Shown in pieces: positions 11,260-23,454 of a stretch of 64,000 bases of DNA. The notes under the pieces are model-generated. The model was not told where the DNA came from. It ran no database searches and saw only the letters and a program-made list of their open reading frames with translations. The position numbers were made by a program, and so were the translations under genes. Position 1 is the stretch's first letter, and each line of letters starts with the position of its first letter. The stretch spans positions 18,348,867-18,412,866 of the forward strand of contig OZ020523.1 in the NCBI GenBank assembly GCA_963971425.1. Direction: 5' to 3'. Source of the DNA: Bryoerythrophyllum caledonicum. Lineage: Eukaryota; Streptophyta; Bryopsida; Pottiales; Pottiaceae.

Positions 11260-14139
11260 TTACATAAAACGGGAGAAGCCGGTCGATGAATGAGTGGAGT
11301 TATTATATGCAAATTCTGCTAACGGAAGCAAGTCGGCCCAGTCATCCTGACGTCGAGTAGTGAACATACGCAAATATTGTTCCAAGATCTGGTTTATTCT
11401 TTCTGTTTGCCGGTTGGATTGAAGATGGAACGCCGTAGTTGTAGAAGGATTAATACATAGGAGTTGACATAAGCGGCGCATGAACTTTGAGATAAAAAAT
11501 AGTCTTCCGGTCAGAAATAATGTCTTGGGGAGTACCGTGAAGTTTCCATATGTGTTGTAAATATAGTGACGCCGTGCCATTAGCACCAATGGTTTCTATC
11601 GTAGGAATAAAGTGAGCCAGCTTGGTATTTTTGTCCACCACGACTAATATAGAATCATAACCACTGCTCATAGGAAGTTTAACAATTAAATCCACTGTTA
11701 CTTTTTTCCAAGGAGCGTCGGCGGCGGGAATAGGTTGCAAAAGCCCGTAGCGAGCATGGTGGGTGGGCTTGGAACGTTGGCAGGTGTCACAACCATCGAC
11801 GTAGCGGTGAACATAACGGCACAGTGTTGGCCAATAAAAATCCCGAGACACCAGCTCGAGGGTCTTGGCACGTCCTTGGTGGCCTGCAGTAGGGGCATCG
11901 TGGCGCGAGCGCAAAATCTGACGGCGGAGTTCTTCGTGGTCGGGAACAAAAACCGCCCCTTCGAAACGGAGAAGGCCGTCCTCCCATGTGTAAGCAAGGA
12001 ACCGACGGCAAATGTCTGCAGGTGCTGCCTCCGGGTTGCTTTGAAAGAACGCCAATATTGGCCTAAACTTGGAGTCTTCTCTCAGGCTTGCCTTTATCTG
12101 AGTAAAGATGCGCGCGTCGGTCCACACCGGCTCAAGTCTTTCCAAGTAAGCTAGGCGCAAGAAAGGCCGAGGCTCCTCATCTGTCCCATCCGTGACATCT
12201 ACGCGTCGAGATAATACATCTACCCTTCCATTCAAAGAGCTTGGCCGGTGGTGGATGGCCAAATCAAAGGCCGAAAGCATCTCAGACCAACGAGCTTGAC
12301 GTCTGTTGAGATGTTTTGTAAATAGAAATTGTTCTAAGTTTTTATGATTGGAAATGACATGAACCTGGTGGGGGGAGCCCTCTAGGTAAATGCGCCAATC
12401 CTGGAATGCTAGCACAATGCTCAAAAGTTCCTTGTCATAAATGTCATAGTTTTTTTCAGCTAGGTTCATCTTAGAGCTCCGATATGCACATGGATGAAGA
12501 TGTCCATCATCACCCCTTTGAGACAGGATGCCCCCGGTGGCTGTGTCGGAAGCGTCTGTCTCTACCACAATTGGTTGCTCGAAGTTGGGGTGGATTAATA
12601 CCGGGGCCTTGAGGAACCGGGACCAAAGATCTGTGAAAGCAGCATCGGCCATAGGGGTCCACTGAAAACGCTGGCCTTTTTGTGTTAAGTTTGTCAGGAG
12701 AACTGCAACGTATGAATAGTCCACTATAAAGCGTCTGTAAAAATTTGTAAAACCAAGAAACGCTTGGAGTTCTTTCACCGTTGCTGGAGTCGGCTAATCC
12801 TTAATAACTTGAACTTTGTCTTGACACATCTAAAGGCCGCTAGCAGATACTGTCATGCCCAGAAATTTGACTGAGTCTTTATGAAATTCACACATGGCGG
12901 CCTTTGCATAAAGGCCATGCTTGTGTAATCTCTTCAAGACCTCGCGAACCACGGCTTGGTGAGCCTCTAAATTGGTAGAAAAAATAAGTATATCATCCAA
13001 GTAAACCACCACTGAGATGTCTAATAGGTCGCTGAAAATATTTTGCATGTGAGCTTGGAATTGTTCCGGGGCATTGGTTAACCCAAATGGCATGACCAAA
13101 TACTCATATAGCCCATAACGAGTTTTAAAAGCCGTCTTGAATTCATGCCCAGGAGCCATGCAGATTCTATGATAAGCTTGGCGAACATCCAGCTTTGAAA
13201 ATATTTTTGCACCAGTTAGGGGGTCTATGAGCTCGGGAATCAAGGGCAATGGGTAATGATTTTGCACCGTGACATTGTTGAGGTTGCAATAATCTACGCA
13301 AAATCGAATAGAGGCGTCCTTCTTCCTGGCGAAAACAATAGGGGCAGAAACGGGGGACTTGGACTGCCGGATCCACCCTTTGCCCAAGTTTTCCTCGAGA
13401 TAGCGTCGAAGCTCCTCCAACTCAATCGGGGACATAGGGCGCAATCCCGTATTACGAGGTTCCTGGCCTTCCTTGAAGTCTATCTTCATGTCTGCGGGGC
13501 CATGGTTTGGAAGCTCGTTAGCCGCCTCTTCACTGAAAGCATCGTTTAAGTCTGCATACACCGCCGGAATAGGTGCGGGCTCGACAAAGGTCACCTCACA
13601 AATCTCCAGGCAATAAATTGCTGCTTCCCGTGTAACTGATGGAATACTGTCGCCAACACCCGGGTGGGGGCGGTCGTTTGTGGTCGATAATTTGTTGGTT
13701 TCTCCTCGTGGCCTTCCTTCTGGAGTAAGCCACCGAAACACGTATGTTGGCAATAGAGAGAGTCGAACAACACCTTTTGCTGAGACCACCGGATGATTAG
13801 ATCATGGCGGACAAGCCAAGGGGTGCCAGGGATACAGTCGTAGCGCCCCGTGTTGGTAATGTCCGCAAGTAGCTTCTCCTGATGACCTCCTACGATCAAG
13901 TCCACGGTTGCTTCGTGAGTGATGAGTCCAGAACTGATAATTCGGCCGTCAATGACGTGGACCTCCCGCGGGGTAGCTTTCAACCTGATGGTAGGATTAC
14001 ATCGTTTGGCAAAGTCGGGGTGCATGAACACTCCCGTTGCACCGGAGTCCACAAGCGCCACGGCCGACACATTGTTCATATGCACATTCATTGTCAGATG
14101 TTTCTCCATATCTATGGTAGCATGGACACATAAAGCCAA
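11260..14139 (-). pseudogene. pol: Chromovirus pol: protease, RT, RNase H, integrase
   Basis: The protease (14139-13591) has VDSGATGVFM, the aspartic active site. The reverse transcriptase (13789-12830) has RFCVDYCNLNN, LDVRQAYHRI and an intact VVYLDDILIF box. The RNase H (12778-12200) has VVETDASDTATGG. The integrase has a zinc-binding H/H/C/C region (HDAPTAGHQG ... CDTCQRSK) and a core with VDLIVKLP and VVVDKNTKLAHF; the later core, with HLQSNRQTERINQ, follows in another frame (11589-11260). Stops near 12828 and 12797 and frame changes near 13700 and 11500 make it nonfunctional. Domain order (RT before integrase) assigns it to Ty3/gypsy. Confidence 0.93.
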
Positions 14140-14255
14140 AATATAATTTTCTTTATTTATATAAGAGTAGTTACATGTAGTAGAGTCATTTGAGTTTGGG
14201 CATAGAGGTGTATTATGTGCCTCCTTATTAGTGCCCGGGTACTGCCTCCAAGTGT

Positions 14256-15308
14256 TTAGTCCCGGGCTGCTCCTTTTCCCGAGCCTTCATCGCTAGTAGC
14301 AGCCAACGTAAGGGGCTTGGAAGGATTAGTAGGACACCGTGAACGTATGTGGCCCATCTTCCCGCACCCCCAGCGCCTTCCTTGACGTTGATACTCTAAT
14401 CTGTCGGCCGCTGTTTTAGCAAGAGCCGTGGATGCGGTGTACGTGGCATCTAATTCCATGGGAGTAGGACCGGTTGACGTCGAAGGTGGCCGGGATCGTG
14501 CAGCATATTCTCGTGGTGCCGAAGTAGACCCCATAGGTTGCCGGTGTTGTTGCCGCATCCATAGTCAATCGTCAATTCTTGAAGCTATAGACATCCATTT
14601 CTGTAGAGTGCGAGGCTGAGTCTCGGCGGTTGCTATGGAGTCGAGAAGGTCGTCCTTTAAACTAGCGCGAAACCGAGCCACGAGACTTGGCTCATTCCAC
14701 TCCACTTAGGCCGCATGTTCGTTGAATGTTGAGATATAAGTAGCCACGGCGCCAGTCTGCTGAATGTTTGCAAGGCGGTCCTCAGCATTGCCGTGTCGGT
14801 CTATCTCGCCGTAAACAGCCACAATAGCTCCCCGGAAGGCCTTGTAATTGTGCAATAAATCATGAGGTCTTCCTTCATCCAAGGCTTGAAGGATGGGCAT
14901 AGCCCAGTTCTGGGCCGCCCATGTTAAGTAGGAGAAAACATACGCTACTTTGTCTTCGTCAGAATTATAAGTGCCAGGGTTGCCTCGAAAAACCAGACGA
15001 AGTTGGGCAAACCACTTGTACACCTCTCCTCCCTTTTTGCCGGTGAACTTATCCGGTTTCGCCACCTTGAGTTCCTTGCCACGGTGGTATTCCCCTCGAT
15101 ACATGTTGGGAGTTGATACCGCGGTTTCTCCACCATGCAGCGGTGTAGAAAGAGGAGGAGTTGCTCGCTCAGAAATTTGTTGCACCATATGAGGAATCGC
15201 CGCTTGGAAGGCGTTCTGAATCTGTTGTTGTATAAACATAGCCCAGTCGGGCCCTACTCCATCCGGCATAGGCGGGGCACCTTCCGTGTTAAGTCTTTCT
15301 TGATCCAT
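14256..15308 (-). pseudogene. gag: Chromovirus gag with defective zinc knuckle
   Basis: From ATG at 15308 the frame reads through the capsid region (AKPDKFTGKKGGEVYKWFAQL) to a TAA at 14706, then stays in the same frame past a TGA near 14563 to about 14256. Near the end lies the nucleocapsid knuckle, WGCGKMGHIRSRC. The first Cys of C-x2-C-x4-H-x4-C is Arg (codon CGC, one transition from TGC). Gag packages element RNA, so these changes would block autonomous packaging. It is in a different frame from the protease. Confidence 0.88.
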
Positions 15309-15569
15309 GATTACTGGTCCTTATTTTCTGTAATACGTTGCGTCAATATTGCACCTGAATAATTTTTAAACGAAGAGAGCAAAAATTCGGTGTGCTGATC
15401 CATAAAATTCGGTGTGCTGATCCATAAATTCGGCGATACCTAAAATGCACCATCACGATATATAAAATTCGGCGTGAATTACATAAACTAATCGTGCATA
15501 CCTAAAATTCGGTGATACTTCACAGTCGAATTACTGCGTTTCTGGCTCATAGCAATCCCGATGACCTTT

Positions 15570-16002
15570 CCATAAAATTCTGATATAATCCTGCATAAAA
15601 TTCTCCATAAAATTCTGCATAAAATTCTGATAAAATTCTGATATAAAATTCCAATATAAAATTCCGATATAAAATTCCGATATAAAATTCCGATATAAAA
15701 TTCCGATATAATATTCCGATATAAAATTCCGATATAAAATTCTGATATCAAATTCCGATATCAAATTCCGATATCAAATTCCGATATAAAATTCCGAGAT
15801 AAAATTCCAAGATAAAATTTTGATATAAAATTCCAATATAAAATTCCGATATAAAATTCCGATGTAAAATTCCGATGTAAAATTCCGATATAAAATTCCG
15901 ATATAAAATTCCGATATAAAATTCCGAGATAAAATTTTGATATAAAATTCCAATATAAAATTCCAATGTAAAATTCCGATATAAAATTCCGATATAAAAT
16001 TC
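15570..16002. repeat. 13-bp minisatellite in the retrotransposon leader
   Basis: About 30 tandem copies of GATATAAAATTCC, with variants GATGT, GAGAT and CAATA. It directly abuts the captured CHY fragment and lies between the 5' LTR and gag. The 13-bp unit has no stop in any minus-strand frame, so long artefact ORFs with a 13-residue repeat ([13 protein letters not shown]) arise. Confidence 0.95.
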
Positions 16003-16305
16003 TGGTGCATAAAATTCTCAACACAAGGATGTCTGTTCTTGAGAGCGTTGCTGTAACATGAACCACAACGATCACAATGGAAATAGTTGCCTCGGCCACT
16101 AATTCTGCTTCACATCTTGCTCATAATCACACAGCGAACAGATAACCTTCTCAACACGGTGCCGCGGAATCTCGTGGCGCTTTGAATCGTCAACCTCATC
16201 AGAGTTCTTCACTTCATTGTGACAGTGACGACAATCAAAGACCTCGTTGCAGCATGGCGCTTGAATCCGACATCTCCTTCTGTAATGCTTGCAGCCTGCG
16301 AGCAC
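16003..16305 (-). pseudogene. Captured RCHY1/MIEL1-like CHY and CTCHY zinc-finger fragment
   Basis: From 16305 leftward the frame reads [25 protein letters not shown] and [18 protein letters not shown], the Cys/His spacing of the CHY zinc finger of RCHY1-type (MIEL1-type) E3 ligases. At 16099 it stops. In the next frame it continues [20 protein letters not shown] and CVENFM, which matches the CTCHY finger of the same protein. The part that normally lies between (end of CHY to start of CTCHY) is missing, and no intron is visible. The fragment is in the same orientation as the retrotransposon, downstream of its 5' LTR. It ends exactly where the minisatellite begins. This looks like transduction of host mRNA or exons. 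Confidence 0.85.
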
Positions 16306-16431
16306 TCCTTAAATCCCGACATTGATACTCATGGAATTTCAAACCCTAATTTTCTTTTCATGCCGCCTCATCCTCTTGCCTTCATGTCTTGCATGATTCC
16401 TAAGAGCGTGAACACTCGTGACTTGTCATAA

Positions 16432-16634
16432 TGTTAGGGATCCATTCATGTCGACGCTCTTACATCATGAACCAAGGTTTCTTACAGGATATTCTTTAAT
16501 AATATTCATAAGTAAATAAGATGACAAGTGAGAGGGAAGGCCTCCTCTCACTTGCTATAAGGAAGACACCACAACCGTTCTAACTACCTCTTTGCTAAGC
16601 ACTAGTAAGTCCAGACGAGTGTCTACTCGTAACA
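16432..16634 (-). repeat. 5' LTR of the chromovirus
   Basis: 203 bp, matching 10387-10589 at all but four positions. The base following it in the element direction begins TTATGACAAGTCACGAG. I could not assign this primer-binding site to a tRNA; it does not look like the usual Met tRNA site. Confidence 0.96.
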
Positions 16635-19076
16635 CGGTGGCATAACATCTCTTATCCCCATCACTTCGTAGAATCTTGTGCTAATTGGAGAGCGACACAT
16701 AGGACACGCCAATTGTATTATAGAACCTACAGAAATGCAAGTAATATGAAAGTTATGGCCACATTGGCCCAACGTATACGCTCCCTCCGGACCGAAATGA
16801 TCTTGGCACAAGCTGCATTTGTCATTGAGGAATGCCGGGACATGGTCGCAAGTATGGATTACTCTTCGCTCCGATTCTACAAAATGTGATGAGAAGGTAT
16901 TGTAGGGCACCCATCCTTCCTCCACTTCTAAAGCCCAGTCAATACTATGGCTCTTTCCCTTCCGATGATAATTTGTGCGATCCATCATCTCCAGTACATC
17001 ACCTCAAATAGTAACCTTGTGGACTCATGTCTACGTTGTCCAACGAATTTTTTCAGTCTCTCCAATGAAGTATCCACGAGTTCACATGATTTTTGTGATT
17101 TTGCGGCAAATTTCTTGAGATCATATTGTGCTTTCGAAACCATGGTCTCCGTGTCCTGAAGGCGATGAACCCAACCCAACCAAGGCATTGTGTTCTCGTT
17201 CTATGGTGTGTCGTCCACCAATCTCAATGTCCTCCGCAGTGTCTCTAATTCCGCTCGTGCCACGTCCCTTTCCTTGTTTGCCACCTCTTACTTCTGTGAC
17301 ATCGATTCCATCTCCCCTTCACCTTCTACTAACGCCTTTCCTTTTCCCTGCGCTTGAGGCCATACTTGGCTACTTCCATTTGGTACTGCCAATTGAATAG
17401 AAGATGGCTCAGCTAGTCTGCTAGATTTGACCGGTATGGCATCCTCTGCATCGTTCCCTCCAAACTTGGAAAGAGAAAGGTCATCAGAAGTTCCGGCGCT
17501 GTCCTCAATGACTACCACATCCACCTCACAAACCTGCGCATTCATCTTCTCCGACATCTTGTTAACGAGTCTCCTATTGGCCTCCAGCTCTCGCTTGTTA
17601 TCTTCCAATTCCCATTTAAGGTGTCTAGTGAGTATTTCATTTTTATGGGCCTCCTCCATCATATCCATCACTTTTTAAGTTAGCGCGATCCTGTCTTGTA
17701 ACATTGGCGTTATAGAGGAAGCCAGTGTGTTGAAGCCATCAGCGGCTCGTAGCACACCCGGAGTGATAGTTGAAAACGTATGAGCCATATCTAGAAGATA
17801 AGGAGCCATTGCTGCAAGAATTTCAGCCCCGTCCATCAAATTACGTGCCACTCTCAGTATTCCATGTATTTGGGCCCATTCGCTTGAATCACTTCGCAAA
17901 TCGACTGGATGACCAAATTCTGTTACTTGAACGCACGCTTCAGTCCACTTAACACTCAAGTCGAGCAAGCCTTTGAACTTATCCTTGTTTGGCATTGTTC
18001 GAAGCATTTCTTCAATATTGGAAATCAAAGTAGCCTTGTCAATGATCGGGTCATTGGAATTTGGTTCCAATGTTTCCCGCGTTGAAGTGCTTGGCCAGGC
18101 ATCCATTGTCTTTGGTGCCATGCCTTCCAAAGTTTGAACATTGAGAACAACGGTTTCTTCTCCATCCATATTCTCCCCCCCTTGTTCCGCGTTACCATCG
18201 TCTTCACCTCCTACAATCACAATATTTGGAATATCTGATTGTACGGGATCTTCTACCGTCGTTATCTCCAAAGTCTCTTTGGGGATTGTGGTTGAAAATA
18301 TATTGTCGACCACAATGTCCAAATGTTTGTCAGACTCCATCACAACAGCAACCTCCTCCACCGATGGTTGTATTTTCGGCATGGTATCCACCGTGGTCAT
18401 CTGACGAGGCTTTTTCTTCAACTCCTCCAAAATAGCCTTAGTCAAGGTCGATTCAGGATTGAATAACTCAGGAATATGCTTCTAATTTCGCCCCAATCCT
18501 AAGCGGATATTGTTTAGTAGTCGGAAACGTGCTCCAATCCACCTTTCGTTTCAACACGACCTCGGTGTATACCACTGATAGTACGCTGTAATTGGAAAAC
18601 CCTGTGCTTCTTGGGCGATTCCCAAACAAAGCCCGCCAAACCTCCTCCGCACGATAAATGAAGTGGTCATCTTTGTACATCCACGGCTTGCAAGCAAAGT
18701 AAGTTGTATGACTTATGTGGCAATCTCTTGGCCAAAGTTTATCGATGTGGTACATCTTCACGTATTTCTTGCATGTCTTGGATACCTAGTAATCCTCCAT
18801 TTCAGCCTCCCAACCTTCCTCCGCTTGAATGTCTGCATTGTCCAAAATCTCCCACCGTAGATCATGAGTAGCACCATTTTGTTTCAACCGTTTGTTCGAC
18901 CTCCCTGAATCAATTTCACTCACATCCTCCACCGCGATCCCCTTCTCCGTCGCCATGATAACGCTTGCTTTTAGAAAAACAAGCGCGGACACTCCGGTAT
19001 TAAATCCTGAATGAATGGTTTGGGAAATTAAGAAACGGTTTATCCGGTCACAATAAAAGGACCCCCGTCTCCTCAC
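16635..19076 (-). pseudogene. 5' part of a RING/coiled-coil multicopy gene
   Basis: Leftward from ATG 19076 or 18957. The first module has WEAEMEDY, a stop at 18786, then CKKYVKMYHIDKLWP and YRAEEVW. This module recurs at 23822-24192. A long acidic, coiled-coil-prone section follows (18445-17288), then another helical stretch (17188-16985). A RING-type finger comes last (about 16830-16660): CSLCQDHFG, then CGHNFHITC, then CPMCRSPI. Those Cys/His positions fit a RING-H2/C3HC4 E3-ligase fold. The frame then meets the retrotransposon insertion site and resumes at 10386. Stops at 18786, 17673, 17285 and about 17204, plus shifts near 18460 and 16990, show that it is a pseudogene. Its substrate and role are unknown. 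Confidence 0.65.
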
Positions 19077-19149
19077 CTAGTAAGAGCAACAAGTATAGAA
19101 AACTGTAACTGCAGCACATCTGACTCGACATGAGAGGAGAGGAAGTGAG

Positions 19150-19312
19150 GAAAAAAGAAGTGGCCGTCCGCATGTATATGCGGACGGCCGCTCAACCTAA
19201 CCGGGCGGCCGTCCGAACGAGCGGACGGCCAATCGGACGGGCCCACCAGGCGGGCGGTCGGCCAATGGGCCGGCCGTCCACGGGGCTCGCGTCCGCCAGC
19301 CTCCTTGGACTG
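19150..19312. repeat. GGCCGTCCG-rich cluster C
   Basis: GTCCGCATGTATATGCGGAC palindrome followed by GGCCGTCCG, GCGGACGGCC and GGCCGGCCG words. It lies about 75-190 bp upstream of the minus-strand RING gene start. Confidence 0.78.
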
Positions 19313-20406
19313 TTTTTTTTGGGTTTTTTATTCCTTATTGTTTTTTTTCCCTTTTTTTTACCATGTTTTCTCCTATTTTTTTTCCTTCCTTAAAAGTAAT
19401 GAAAGGAGTTAATCTCTAAGTACCGTGACAGTTTTACACCAAAAACACTTCAAAAGTATTCGATTATAGTGAAAAAGAAGGAAACAAGAACTTCTATTTC
19501 TAGTTTTGACCGTAGGATCTCAATTAAGACTTTCTAAGTATTGTACTCACAGAATTTCATAAACTTTGACCACACGGATTGAAAGTTTATAGTGTTTGAA
19601 GTCAAGCAAATGGTTCATTTTCTTACCTCCACTCAATGGATCACCAGTTTTTGACTTCACTTGGTGTCAAATTTTAGCACTACAGAAGGTCTAAATCCAT
19701 TACCATCTTGTTAAACATGATGATAGTTCCTGATACACCAATTTTTAGAGGTAAAGGACGAGTGTAGCATAATCAAAACAAATGTGCAAGCATTGTAGGT
19801 TCAAAATTTGTCAATTCACACTTTGGTTTTTTGTGAGATAAATATATTTTTGATTGATAATCTGAATGGTCAATAGGAACGCACCTGATGTTGTTGTGGA
19901 AAAAATAAAACGTGAAAATTATGAAGATCTCTACATTTTATCTGGAAAAGAAGAATTTTTATTTCGTACCTTGCTCAACAATGAGTGACAATGTGTGAAA
20001 ATGTTTGACTTGGGTTGATATGCTATTTTTCAATAAAGACAAGACTTGTTTTTTTACAATATCAAGGGAAGCAGTATTACTTGCGAGTATTGAAAATCTC
20101 ACATTCAATACAGTGCCGTAGCAAAAGTGTTTCCAGGTTCCGGAGCTGCCCGCTCTCCCCATTGGAAATTCAAAACCCTAAAACTTTTTCATCAAATGTC
20201 CAATTTGAGAAAAAGTTGTTTTCCCACTAAGGTATCGGTAATGCCTTTCTATACTAAAAATTTCAAAGAAGAATGTTGGAAATTCACACCATAGAAACCT
20301 CACCAAACTTTCAAAAAGTCCATTTTTGATACTTGATCCTTTAGGGGTTAAGATGGAGCTATATACCGTAAGGTAATAGAGCTACATACTCTAAGGAAAC
20401 CAAAAT

Positions 20407-20446
<40 letters not shown>

Positions 20447-23400
20447 AAATATAAGGGAGAGACAACAAATAACACAAATATATTTGAAATATATTAGCTA
20501 TGGAGAAGCTTTTTCAACTTTGTGGGAGAGTTGCCTTACATACATTATACTTTCCTCCCACCGTAGGAGGTAAAGTAAACTACAAGCTCACTTTACATTG
20601 AGTGGATACAGAAACATAAGTTCCTTTTACCTTATGCGGATATAGAATCTACTCATTGTTTCTAAGTTGACTTTTACTTTAACAATAGGCACAAAGGCTT
20701 TCATTTCTTTTTGCCAATTTAACCCCTATTAGCCCAAGTGTCTCCAGGGTACAGAAATGCATACTTTAACAAGAAACTAGCTTTCAATCCGTACAATCAG
20801 AATTCACAAAATTTTGACCACATTATCTCATATCAGTTTAAAAAGAAATCCTATTGTTACAATTTCAATAAGTTCATCGTAGTTATTAATCAACAAAGTA
20901 GAGATTAATCTAAAATCGCTTAGACCTTAAAGGGATAAAGGAGTCTGGAGGAATTTTTAAAAACCAAAGAAATACAAAACTAATCAATAAATGAAGAGGA
21001 CAAAAGGAAGAGAGTGACAATCTACAAAATTCCAGATCTGAACTAAAACGGAAAGAGAAGGTAGGGAGAGAGAGATGGACAATTATAAATGTAGATCTCA
21101 TTTAATTTAGATGGAGTGAGTGGAGACGAGAGAGATGGAGAATTGTTCAAGAAGATCCTAGTTAAATTAGAAGAAGAGGATCCAAGGCAAAATAATTCCA
21201 CCTTCTTATTATTGGAAGGAGTGGAGAAGAATGCAAAAAATTATAAATAAAAAATTAAGAAGGTTCTTCAAAAAACAAAAAAAAAGGAGGCAAGAACAAA
21301 AGATGGACAATAATAAATGAAGTCTTCATTAAATTAGAAGGGAAGGAAGAAGGTTTAGGCTTTAGGGGACAATTATTGATTTAGATATTAAGTAATTTAG
21401 AAGGCATGAGTTTGGGAAGGAACATCCCTCTTTTATTTTTAAAAGACAAAAGGAAGAGAGGGACAACCAAATAAAAGTTAAACTCTCTAGTAAACTAGAA
21501 GGAGAAGAGAACCAGAGAGAGAGAGGGACAATTATAAATGTACACTTATTAAATTTGAAACATCTTGTTTTCTCTTGTACAAGATGTGTTGTAAACCTTT
21601 TCATTGATTGTTTGGATAAACATTCTAAAAGATGCCGGGTGCACAAAAAAGTGAAATGTGAATTGGCCATGTTTGAACCTCCAGTCCTTGCACAAATTTG
21701 TTTGAATATGCTACTCCCGTTTCTTACCTCTACAAATTGGTGTATATGGAATTAACATCAAGCTTCACAAAACAATATAAAATTACGAACTTTTGGATTG
21801 GATCACGGTTTATAAAATGCAAAGTCAAAGTCGAGAATACCAGTCAATTATGGAAGAAAATGAACATTTTTTAAAACTTTACACACTATAATCTATCAAT
21901 CCATGCGGTGGATTGCAACCATAAGAGCATGGTCTGTTCATATAGAAGTCTACTTTAGGATCTTCCGGTTTAAATTCTAAAGATCACTTGAAAATGAGAA
22001 TTGCTATGCGTTTTTTTCGATGTGACGGTTTTAAATTAATTTTTTAGCTCAATTGGCCATGTTCCTTTAGAGTTTCAAACAAGGGTAAAATATTTAGACC
22101 TTGCATATTACATAAATATGATACGAAGTGTTGTCAAAGTCTCAGTGTCTCATGAATATGGATCAACGCATGGAAGAGAATGAGTTGTTGTTTGGATTGT
22201 AAACCCCATGATTTATCTATCCGTGCGGTCGATAGGAACCAAATATATGAACACGCCATATTGTATTAGTTGCAATCTATCGCACGAAACGATAGATTAT
22301 AGTGTCTAACGTGAAAACAATTTTGAGTTCTCTTCCCGGGTTCGTAGACTTTGACTTCACTTTCTATGTAATGTTTGAAGTACAAAAGTTCCAAATCTTT
22401 TACCATTGTTTTAAAAGTTAGGCATCATGTTGATACCCAATACACCAATTCCTAGAGGTAAAAGAGGGGTGTAGCATCTTCCAAAAAAAACAACAACAAG
22501 TGGAGGTTCAAGAATGGCCAATTCACGTTACAATCACTTGTGAACTAAATATCTTTTAGAATGCTTATCCATATTCCAATTGGTCAATAAAAGGGTGTAC
22601 ATCACATCTTTTAGGAGAACAAAAGAAGAAGTGAAATAAATATAAAAATTGTAAGTTTTATTGACAAAAAGAAGAAGTTTTGTTGCACAAAAATATAAAA
22701 TGGTTGAAATTATTTTACTTCGAATAAAATGAAAATTACAATGAAGACCATCATTTTTGAGAGATCTTTAAAGAGAAAAATATTTGAGATGAGTATGAAA
22801 AACCTCAATGAGTCAATGTCAATAGAAAATTCTATAAAAGGATTTTAGATGCCCGAGCTCCCCATTTTTTACTATGGGTGTTATGAAATTTGAAACCACA
22901 AATCCAAAAAAATCAAAAAATAATACATTCAAAAAGCTCTTCCCAAGGACAAAGTAACATAAAATTTTCGAAAGTTGTTTCTTCATATTCGAAATCTAGA
23001 AACCTGCCCAAAATTAAAAACTTGCCATGAAGGAGATTTAGTCATGTAGAGGCCAAAAATCCTACCATACAAAGTTATGCCTATGCCGTGGGCAATGTAC
23101 CCTTGGCCCTTGGAACATTGTGCCCGTGGGCCATTCCAATTTCTCCCTCGTGAGTCAAACATAAAAAAAGGAAACGAACATCTCTTATATGTTATGTAAG
23201 ATATTTTAAGTGGAACCATTATTAAGAAACTATATAAATCTGTGCTTCCACGCGCACAATGAAATATCCTCGTGAATGCGCATAAGATCTTCCCGACATT
23301 CTTCCGACCATTAATGCACGTGGCTGGATCTCCAGATTTGGATTGGACGTCCAATGTCAACCGTCCCAGAAAAGGAAGTGGAGTACAAGGGAGGGGAGTT

Positions 23401-23454
23401 GAGAGGGGAGAGAGTTGGGAGGGGAGGGAGTGTAGAGAAGTGGAGGAGCGAAGA
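19313..23454. other. AT-rich region, dispersed repeats, no gene
   Basis: Low-GC DNA without convincing ORFs. It holds three of four copies of one dispersed repeat: 19735-20050 and 22430-22640 in one orientation, and 21580-21760 inverted. The fourth copy, also inverted, is at about 31600-31950. Shared landmarks are a CCAATTxxTAGAGGTAAA block, an ACGTGAATTG-type block and a TTGACCATTCGGATT-type block. Confidence 0.6.
20410..20446 (+). repeat. (GA)n microsatellite
   Basis: About 18 uninterrupted GA units; several GAGAGA runs recur downstream (21060-21520). Confidence 0.95.

Larger units (their letters stand above)
10387..16634 (-). mobile_element. Complete Ty3/gypsy chromovirus
   Basis: The 6,248-bp element is bounded by two 203-bp LTRs and flanked by CGGTG direct repeats (10382-10386 and 16635-16639). 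Coding direction is leftward, with gag, protease, reverse transcriptase, RNase H, integrase and chromodomain in that order. The LTRs differ at only four positions, all transitions, so insertion is recent on a genomic scale. Even so, gag and pol carry stops and frame changes, so this copy was either inactive when copied or decayed quickly. Its 5' leader is unusual: it contains a captured host gene fragment and a long minisatellite. The element interrupts a decayed RING-type gene. Confidence 0.96.

Noticed and set aside
15570-16002. Possible CRISPR array
   Set aside because: Contiguous 13-bp tandem units with no spacers, in a eukaryotic retrotransposon.
15488-16099. Several minus-strand ORFs with [17 protein letters not shown] repeats
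   Set aside because: They are produced by the stop-free 13-bp minisatellite, not by a gene.
10057-19076. Separate small genes at each minus-strand ORF
   Set aside because: Frames and motifs line up as one decayed gene once the chromovirus and one target copy are removed.
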